Positions 58,438 through 64,000 of a DNA stretch of 64,000 nt are shown in pieces. Numbering within the stretch: position 1 is the stretch's first letter; the number at the start of each line of letters is the position of its first letter. Source of the DNA: Gemmatimonadota bacterium. Lineage in GTDB: Bacteria; Gemmatimonadota; Gemmatimonadetes; Longimicrobiales; Gaopeijiaceae. The stretch spans positions 25,262-89,261 of the forward strand of contig SKKN01000010.1 in the NCBI GenBank assembly GCA_007121455.1. The letters are read 5' to 3'. The position numbers were made by a program, and so were the translations under genes. The notes beneath the pieces were generated by a model. It was not told where the DNA came from. It ran no database searches and saw only the letters and a list, made by a program, of their open reading frames with translations.

Positions 58438-59181
58438 ATGCGCATCAACATCGTCACGATCTTCCCGGACTTCTTCCGCACCCCCCTGGAGACGAGCATC
58501 CCCGGGCGTGCCCGCGAAGCCGGCCATGTGGAGTACCGGGTCATCGACCTGCGGGACTACACGCACGACCGCCACCGGACCGTGGACGACATGATCTACG
58601 GAGGCGGCGCCGGGATGGTGATGAAGCCCGAGCCCTTCTTCGAGGCGGTGGAGGACCTGGAGCCTGCGGGCCCCGTCGTCCTCCTCTCCCCGAGGGGGAA
58701 GGTGTTCGCTCACCGGGACGCCGTCCGGTTCTCGCTCGAGGAGGAGCTCACGCTGCTCTGCGGCCACTACAAGGACGTCGATCAGCGCGTAGCCGACCAT
58801 CTCGCCACCGAGGAGATCTCGCTCGGCGACTTCGTCCTCTCCGGCGGAGAGATCCCCGCGCTCGCCGTGACGGACGCCGTGGTGCGGCTCCTGCCGGGGG
58901 CGCTCGGCGACCACGACTCCGCCTCCAGCGACTCCTTCTACGAGGGCGCGCTCCTGAGCCCGCCCTCCTACACCCGGCCCGCCGTGTACCGGGAGCACGA
59001 GGTGCCGGAGGTGCTCCGGTCCGGCGATCACGCCCGGATCGCCGAGTGGCAGAGAGCCGCCGCGGAGCGGGTCACGCGGGAGCGTCGGCCGGACCTGTTC
59101 CGCAAGGCGGTCGAGTCCGGAGAGGCCGAAGAGGAGGAGACTGCGTCGACGAGGCTTCACGACGGCGGGGAGACAGGTTAA
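58438..59181 (+). CDS. trmD: tRNA (guanine-37-N1)-methyltransferase TrmD
   Basis: Trefoil-knot SAM methyltransferase of 247 residues that makes m1G37. MRINIVTIFPDFF is the expected N terminus, followed by DDMIYGGGAGMVMKPEP. The SAM knot comprises LLSPRGKVF, LLCGHYKDVDQRV (family form CGRYEGIDERV) and LGDFVLSGGEIPAL. The C-terminal domain has YTRPAVYREHEVPEVLRSGDH divided over the RNA-binding part. The longer open frame from 58345 overlaps rimM and is not the real start. Confidence 0.95.
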   Translation: MRINIVTIFPDFFRTPLETSIPGRAREAGHVEYRVIDLRDYTHDRHRTVDDMIYGGGAGMVMKPEPFFEAVEDLEPAGPVVLLSPRGKVFAHRDAVRFSLEEELTLLCGHYKDVDQRVADHLATEEISLGDFVLSGGEIPALAVTDAVVRLLPGALGDHDSASSDSFYEGALLSPPSYTRPAVYREHEVPEVLRSGDHARIAEWQRAAAERVTRERRPDLFRKAVESGEAEEEETASTRLHDGGETG

Positions 59182-59184
59182 TAT
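59156..59184 (+). promoter_or_regulatory. Promoter candidate for rplS
   Basis: TTCACG (59156-59161), a 17-base spacer, TAATAT (59179-59184). It overlaps the last codons of trmD and lies about 55 bases before rplS; the AT-rich -10 stands out in this GC-rich DNA. Confidence 0.45.
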
Positions 59185-59239
59185 ATGCGTCTGGACCCGA
59201 AACGAATGGGTTCGACCCAACACACGAGGATGAGGAACG

Positions 59240-59593
59240 ATGGCGGACCTGCTGCAGGAAATCGACAAGGAGCAGCTTCGGGACGGACTCCCGGACTTCA
59301 ACCCGGGCGACACCGTGCGCGTCCTCTACCGCGTGACCGAGGGTGAGAAGGAGCGCATCCAGGCATTCGAGGGCGTCTGCCTCGGCCGTCGCGGAGGAGG
59401 GATGGGCGAGTCGTTCACCGTCCGGAAGGTGTCCAGCGGTGTCGGCGTGGAGCGGGTCTTCCCCCTCCACTCGCCGTTCATCAAGGACATCGAGATCGTC
59501 CGGCGGGGGCGCGTGCGTCGTGCGAAGCTCTACTACCTCCGGAACCTGCGCGGTAAGGCGGCCCGGATTCCGGAGAAGCGCACCACTCGCTGA
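59240..59593 (+). CDS. rplS: 50S ribosomal protein L19
   Basis: A 117-residue protein at the 30S-50S interface. Conserved stretches: [80 protein letters not shown] (split over the C-terminal third). Length and order are standard. It follows trmD after 58 bases with its own promoter candidate. Confidence 0.97.
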   Translation: MADLLQEIDKEQLRDGLPDFNPGDTVRVLYRVTEGEKERIQAFEGVCLGRRGGGMGESFTVRKVSSGVGVERVFPLHSPFIKDIEIVRRGRVRRAKLYYLRNLRGKAARIPEKRTTR

Positions 59594-59611
59594 CCCGGCC
59601 CGACCGAGCGC

Positions 59612-60259
59612 GTGGAGACCACGGAGCGGCCCCAGGACCCCCTCGAGTACGAGCGGCGGTGTTGGGGCCGCGGTCTCGAATGGGTCGCGGGTGTGGACGA
59701 AGCGGGGCGGGGGCCACTCGCCGGTCCCGTCGTCGCCGCCGCCGTGATCCTTCCCCCGGACGTCGTCGTCACCGGAGCCCAGGACTCGAAGCGCCTCGCC
59801 CCGGAGGTCCGGGAGGAGCTTTCCCTCCTCATTCTGGACTGTGCGCACGCAGTGGGCGTCGGAGCGGCCTCCGTCCGGGAGATCGAGCGGGACAACATCC
59901 TCGTCGCCACCACCCGCGCCATGGGCCGGGCGCTCCGGAGCCTCTCCAGGAGCCCCGACCACGTCGTCGTGGACGGCCTGCAGGTGAAGGGCCTCGACTG
60001 GGACCACGAGGCCATCGTCGGTGGGGACGGAGCCGTCCACTCGATCGCCTGCGCCTCGATCATCGCGAAGGTCTGCCGGGACCGCCTCATGCGTCGGCTC
60101 GCCTCCCGCTACCCCGGCTACGGCTGGTCGCACAACGTCGGATACGGGACCCCGGAGCACCTCGACGCCCTCCGGAGCCTCGGCCCTACGCCGCACCACC
60201 GCCGCACGTTCCGGGGCGTCCAACTCGATCTCGGCCTCGATGGCAACGGAAGCCCCTGA
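59612..60259 (+). CDS. rnhB: Ribonuclease HII
   Basis: Endonuclease that removes RNA from RNA-DNA hybrids and misinserted ribonucleotides; 215 residues. Catalytic residues are in WVAGVDEAGRGPLAGPVV (Asp-Glu) and in VVVDGLQVKG; other motifs are DSKRLAPEVREEL and SIACASIIAKVCRDRLM. The C terminus GYGTPEHLDALRSLGPTPHHRRTF is intact and typical. A degraded second copy of this 3' end is found at 61027-61117. GTG start, 18 bases after rplS. Confidence 0.95.
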   Translation: METTERPQDPLEYERRCWGRGLEWVAGVDEAGRGPLAGPVVAAAVILPPDVVVTGAQDSKRLAPEVREELSLLILDCAHAVGVGAASVREIERDNILVATTRAMGRALRSLSRSPDHVVVDGLQVKGLDWDHEAIVGGDGAVHSIACASIIAKVCRDRLMRRLASRYPGYGWSHNVGYGTPEHLDALRSLGPTPHHRRTFRGVQLDLGLDGNGSP

Positions 60260-60302
60260 AACCCCTGGCGCCCACGCCGGGCTCTGTCCACCTTTCCCAT
60301 AC

Positions 60303-60375
<73 letters not shown>

Positions 60376-60451
60376 CTGCAGAAGACAAAGAGGTTCGAAA
60401 AGGCCCCGCTTTCGCGGGATCCAACACGAACCGTTCACCCAGGAGAGGCCC

Positions 60452-61012
60452 ATGAGCGCGCGAGCCCTGGTCGTGGCCAGCTTCCTGTTCGCTCTTCTGG
60501 TGTCGGCCTCGGAGACGGCCGCGCAGAGCTCCGGCGCGTGCCCGCCGCTCCTCGATCACGAGGCGCAGAAGCTCCACTCCAGGGAGCGAATCGACCTCTG
60601 CGAGTTCCGCGGCCGCCCCCTCCTCCTCGTGAACACCGCGAGCTTCTGCGGCTTCACTCGCCAACTCGACGGCCTCCAGGCCCTCCACGAGCGCTACCGG
60701 GATCAGGGCCTCGTGGTCATTGGCTTTCCGTCCCACGACTTCGATCAGGAAGCCGACGACGAAGAGGTGACGGCCGAGATCTGCCGGATCAACTACGGCG
60801 TCACCTTCACCCTGCTGTCGCCGAGTGCGGTAGCCAGGGGCGAGGTGAACCCGGTCTTCGCCGAGATCGCCCGGCAGGGAGCCGAGCTGCCCCGCTGGAA
60901 TTTCCACAAGTACGTGGTGGATCACGAGGGGCGGGTCACGGCCAGCTTCGGATCCACCACCGAGCCGGAGAGCCGGGAGCTCCGTGAGGCGTTGGAGCGG
61001 GTGCTGAAGTAA
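60452..61012 (+). CDS. Glutathione peroxidase-like protein, exported
   Basis: A 186-residue thioredoxin-fold peroxidase. The first about 25 residues (ALVVASFLFALLVSASETAAQ) form a signal peptide, so it acts in the periplasm. The active-site Cys is Cys66 in NTASFCGFTRQ. The Trp-Asn pair is in PRWNFHKYVVD. The usual NQF Gln motif reads FPSHDFDQE, so Asp replaces the catalytic Gln as in a bacterial subgroup with NDF. Such enzymes usually use thioredoxin or another thiol. It sits between tRNA-Lys and a duplicated rnhB remnant, suggesting it arrived with that DNA. Confidence 0.85.
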   Translation: MSARALVVASFLFALLVSASETAAQSSGACPPLLDHEAQKLHSRERIDLCEFRGRPLLLVNTASFCGFTRQLDGLQALHERYRDQGLVVIGFPSHDFDQEADDEEVTAEICRINYGVTFTLLSPSAVARGEVNPVFAEIARQGAELPRWNFHKYVVDHEGRVTASFGSTTEPESRELREALERVLK

Positions 61013-61026
61013 GCGGGAGGATCTTG

Positions 61027-61117
61027 GGATACGGGCGCCCGAGCACATCGGAATCCCTCCTGAGCCTCGGCCCCACGCCCATCACAGGCGCACCTTCTGG
61101 GGCCTTCAGCTCGAGAC
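61027..61117 (+). pseudogene. Degraded duplicate of the rnhB 3' end
   Basis: About 90 bases that align with the intact rnhB 3' end (60140-60231). Both start GGATACGGG, and they share GAGCCTCGGCCC and the block coding for HHRRTF. By eye about three quarters of positions match, with three single-base gaps that break the reading frame. In one frame it reads HAHHRRTFWGLQLETG, parallel to PHHRRTFRGVQLDLG in RNase HII. No start or catalytic part is present. It is a scar of a duplication or of recombination with a diverged rnhB region. Confidence 0.8.
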
Positions 61118-61257
61118 GGGGCGCAGGTCTACGTGGGTCCTGACCCCTGTTCTGGCTGTGGGCCCGCACATCCCGTAGGTTTTCCCCCGCCATTTGCCTT
61201 GGTTTGCTCCCCGAGCGTGCTCAGGCGCACCGTCCCACCTTTGATCGGACCCCGCAG

Positions 61258-64000
61258 ATGTCCTCCAACTGGTACGGCCTCCACGAACTCCTCGGCAGCG
61301 AAGCGCTCGCCGAGGAGCTGCGCGAGGCGGAGCTGGCGGACGCGGCCGAGTGGAAGAAGGACCTCCCTCCCGAAGAGCTGGCTGCGGCTCTGACCGCGCA
61401 CCTGGCGCGGACGTTTTCCGATCTCGGCGCGTCGCTCCGAGAGCGGGATGCAGCCGCCTGGAAAGAGGCGGTGGAAGCGCTAACGGAGGCGCTGGCGGAG
61501 GCGGGAGAGCCGCTGGCCTCGCTTCCCCGACGCCTTCCGGAGATTCCATTCAGGCAGCTCGTGGAGGTTCGGCGACCCGAGGCCGGGGCGGTTCGCACGG
61601 CCGAGACCGTTCGTCCCGATCTTCCCCTGGGGGTCTCGGCGCTACTCACCGGATCGTCGCGCACCCCGAGCCTCGTGAGCCAGGTGAAGCGGGAGCTCGC
61701 GAGCGCGGACCACGTCGATTGGCTCGTCTCCTTCATCAAGTGGAGCGGAATCCGGCCGCTGCGGGATGCGCTCCGGCGGTTCACGGAGGTCCCCAACCTC
61801 GACGGCTCGCCGCGGCTGCGGGTCGCCACCACCTCCTACCTCGGCGCCACCGACCTGAAGGCCGTCCGGTTCCTCCTCGGGCTCCCGAACACCAAGGTGC
61901 GCGTCTCCTATGACACCCGGCGCACGCGCCTCCACGCGAAGGCGTACCTCTTTCACCGCGACACAGGGTTCGGGAGCGCCTACGTCGGATCTGCCAACGT
62001 CTCGCGGGTAGCGCTCGATGAGGGCCTCGAGTGGACCGCGAAGATCTCGCAGCACGAGCTCCCGTACCTGTGGAGGCAAATCGAGGCGGGGTTCGACAGC
62101 CACTGGGAAGACGAGGAGGAGTTTGAGGCGCTGACGTCAGACAGGCTGGAGGAGTTCGGGATCGCACTCGCGGAGGAGAAAAGGAGCGGACCAAGTGGGG
62201 CGGGGGGAACGCCCGGCGATAGCTCGACAGCGGTTCTCCCCTTCTTCGACCTTCGACCATACCCGTTCCAGAAGGAGATCCTAGAGGCGATCGCGGCGGA
62301 GCGGCGCGCGGGGCTCGACCGACACCTCGTGATCGCGGCTACAGGTACGGGAAAGACGATGATGGCGGCCTTCGACTATCGACAGTTCGCGCTAGGTTCT
62401 GGCCCCGGAGCAAACGGCCACCGCCCCTCGCTCCTTTTCCTCGCCCACCGAGAAGAGATCTTGAAGCAGTCGCTCGCGAGCTTCCGCCAGGTGCTCCGCG
62501 ACCATGAATTTGGGGATCTCCTTGTCGGGGGCGCGAAGCCCAGGCAGACGCGGCATCTCTTTGCCTCGGTACAGAGCTGGCGGAGCCGCGGGCTCGATAC
62601 GCTTCCCCCGGACTGGTTCGACTACGTGGTGCTGGACGAGGCCCACCACGCGGCGGCCGATAGCTACCAGGCGATCCTAGACCACCTGCATCCCCGGGTT
62701 CTGCTTGGGCTCACGGCAACTCCGGAGCGGGCCGACGGGCGGGATGTTCGGGGCGACTTCGGCGGGCGGTTCACGCACGAGCTCCGGCTCCCTGATGCGA
62801 TCGAGCAGACGCTGCTCGCTCCGTTCCACTACTTCGGGGTGGCGGACGAACCCTCGGTAGATCTCTCGAATCTCCGCTGGGAGCGGGGCGGATACCGGAC
62901 GTCGGATCTGGAAGAGGTGCTCGGCGCGAGCGAGGTCCGGGCACGGTGGGTGCGCGACCAGGTGATCGAGCTCCTCGCCGAGCCGGAGCGAACCCGGGGG
63001 CTCGGGTTCTGTGTGAGCCAGGTGCACGCGCGGTTCATGGCCGAGCGGTTCACGGGGTGGGGGCTCCCCTCCGTGGCGCTCACTGCGGAGAGCCCGAAAC
63101 CGGAGCGGGCGCGCGTCCAGCCCGACCTCCGGGAGCGGAGGATCCGGTTCATCTTCACCGTCGACCTTTACAACGAAGGGGTGGACATCCCCGAGGTCGA
63201 CACCGTCCTTCTCCTCCGGCCGACCGAGAGCCTCACCGTATACCTTCAGCAGATCGGGCGCGGACTCCGATTGCACGAGGAGAAGCCGCACCTGACTGTG
63301 CTCGACTTCATAGCACCGCAGCACCGACGGTTCCGGTTCGCGGACCGGTTCCGGGCACTGACCCAGAACCCTGTCGAGCGAATCGATCGGCAGGTGGAGG
63401 ACGGGTTCCCGTGGCTTCCGTCGGGGTGTCTCGTACACTTGGATCGGCAGGCCATGGAGACCGTGCTCGCCAACATCCGCGAGACCCTGGGGATGCGCCG
63501 GCCGCAGGTGGAGCGGGAGCTCGCCTCGCTGGCGCACGACCTTGGGCGGCGGCCGAAGCTGCGGGAGATGCTCGACCGCTTGCATTTTGACGGACTGGAT
63601 GAGCTCCTACGGCATGGTTTACCCTGCCGGCTTCTCGCTGGGGGTGGTGGGGAGCCGGAGTGCGAAGAGGTGCAGCCATTCGAGCGCGGGCTTGCTCGGG
63701 GAATTCGGGCCCTAGCCGCATCCGGAGACCGGGCTGTGCTCGAGACGCTTCGGGATTCGCTCGGGGGGAGGGGGACGTGGACACCGGCGACGGGAGGCAC
63801 CGGGAGTGTGCCGGCCGGGGCCCCGGCCGAGTTCGGCGCGGAGGACCGGGCCCGACTCGAATTGGCGCACAGCCTCGTTTGGGGGAAGGAGCGGCCGGAG
63901 GACGGGAGCCTTGAGACGGTTGAAGGGTTCGTGCGGCGGGTCGAGGGGCTCCGGCGGGACCTCTTGGAAGTGACGGAAGAGCGGCTCGAGAGGCTCCGAC
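61258..64000 (+). CDS. PLD-domain DEAD/DEAH helicase, SauUSI-like type IV restriction enzyme (3' end outside window)
   Basis: The open frame runs from ATG 61258 past the window end: 914 codons without a stop. After a helical N-terminal region (to about 135) comes a phospholipase D-type nuclease domain with HAK at 226-228 and GSAN at 244-247. The superfamily 2 helicase follows: Walker A ATGTGKT at 361-367, DEAH at 460-463, LTATPERADG, NEGVDIPEVD and QIGRGLR at 665-671. The segment GFPWLPSGCLVHLDRQA and the HDLGRRPKLREML stretch are typical of the DUF3427 helicase group. SauUSI of S. aureus, which cuts DNA carrying modified cytosine, has this PLD-helicase-DUF3427 order. Codons such as CTA, GTA, TTA and ATA appear here but hardly in the neighbours, suggesting transfer. 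A repair role is the alternative. Confidence 0.85.
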   Translation, partial: MSSNWYGLHELLGSEALAEELREAELADAAEWKKDLPPEELAAALTAHLARTFSDLGASLRERDAAAWKEAVEALTEALAEAGEPLASLPRRLPEIPFRQLVEVRRPEAGAVRTAETVRPDLPLGVSALLTGSSRTPSLVSQVKRELASADHVDWLVSFIKWSGIRPLRDALRRFTEVPNLDGSPRLRVATTSYLGATDLKAVRFLLGLPNTKVRVSYDTRRTRLHAKAYLFHRDTGFGSAYVGSANVSRVALDEGLEWTAKISQHELPYLWRQIEAGFDSHWEDEEEFEALTSDRLEEFGIALAEEKRSGPSGAGGTPGDSSTAVLPFFDLRPYPFQKEILEAIAAERRAGLDRHLVIAATGTGKTMMAAFDYRQFALGSGPGANGHRPSLLFLAHREEILKQSLASFRQVLRDHEFGDLLVGGAKPRQTRHLFASVQSWRSRGLDTLPPDWFDYVVLDEAHHAAADSYQAILDHLHPRVLLGLTATPERADGRDVRGDFGGRFTHELRLPDAIEQTLLAPFHYFGVADEPSVDLSNLRWERGGYRTSDLEEVLGASEVRARWVRDQVIELLAEPERTRGLGFCVSQVHARFMAERFTGWGLPSVALTAESPKPERARVQPDLRERRIRFIFTVDLYNEGVDIPEVDTVLLLRPTESLTVYLQQIGRGLRLHEEKPHLTVLDFIAPQHRRFRFADRFRALTQNPVERIDRQVEDGFPWLPSGCLVHLDRQAMETVLANIRETLGMRRPQVERELASLAHDLGRRPKLREMLDRLHFDGLDELLRHGLPCRLLAGGGGEPECEEVQPFERGLARGIRALAASGDRAVLETLRDSLGGRGTWTPATGGTGSVPAGAPAEFGAEDRARLELAHSLVWGKERPEDGSLETVEGFVRRVEGLRRDLLEVTEERLERLR

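Noticed and set aside
60403..60420. CCCGC-TTTC-GCGGG hairpin after tRNA-Lys as a terminator
   Set aside because: Only a 5-bp stem and no T run; at most a weak structure, so it is not listed as a feature.

Overview
The window is a GC-rich, densely packed bacterial chromosome segment. It is almost entirely housekeeping genes, with short spacers and many 4-base stop/start overlaps (ATGA or GTGA). An Omp85-family barrel next to a TamB homologue, lipoproteins and periplasmic enzymes point to a diderm (Gram-negative-type) cell. Gene content and style (DapD-type lysine pathway, alanine/glutamate-rich S16 tail, GH3-beta-lactamase fusion, paired sodium symporters) would suit Gemmatimonadota or a related FCB-type lineage. 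That placement is an impression from content; a 16S or marker-gene tree would be needed to settle it. No stretch longer than about 300 bases lacks a gene.

Layout. 1-1924: 3' part of ddl, then a rhomboid protease. 2070-9971: an EF-G-like GTPase, yebC, ruvC-ruvA-ruvB, queA-tgt and yajC. 9977-13159: def-fmt and the thiamine genes thiE-thiS-thiG. 13156-17955: rsmB, an orphan PASTA protein, a TlpA-like thioredoxin, a YbbR protein and tsaD. 18070-25701: a metallophosphoesterase, an Omp85/TamA-like barrel and TamB. 25880-31863: htpX, uvrA, a YbjN protein, pspA and a D-amino-acid-transaminase-like gene. 31854-43299: a wall-salvage block with NamZ (minus strand), NagZ, a NagZ-beta-lactamase fusion, an FKBP isomerase, two SSS symporters and a BadF/NAGK-type sugar kinase.

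43285-48636 (minus strand): lysC-dapB-dapA-dapD-pncB. 48837-54324: hsp20, suhB (minus), trpS, an MgtC-family protein, a PilT-type ATPase and a second DapA-family aldolase. 54421-60375: purA, then ffh-rpsP-rimM-trmD-rplS-rnhB and tRNA-Lys(UUU). 60452-64000: the only clearly accessory-looking stretch. It holds an exported glutathione-peroxidase-like protein, a decayed second copy of the rnhB 3' end, and an incomplete PLD-helicase-DUF3427-type gene resembling the SauUSI type IV (modification-dependent) restriction enzymes.

How the genes fit together. Wall metabolism recurs: D-Ala ligase, a D-amino-acid transaminase, diaminopimelate synthesis, and muropeptide breakdown with sugar uptake and phosphorylation. 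Envelope assembly (TamA/TamB-like) and envelope stress (PspA, HtpX, rhomboid) sit between. Translation and tRNA modification (EF-G-like, YebC, QueA/Tgt, Def/Fmt, RsmB, TsaD, TrpS, Ffh, S16, RimM, TrmD, L19) make up most of the rest. I found no new multi-gene system that I can defend. The best leads are the SauUSI-like gene beside a tRNA and an rnhB scar, the EF-G paralogue with altered GTPase motifs, and the NamZ/NagZ/kinase salvage block.
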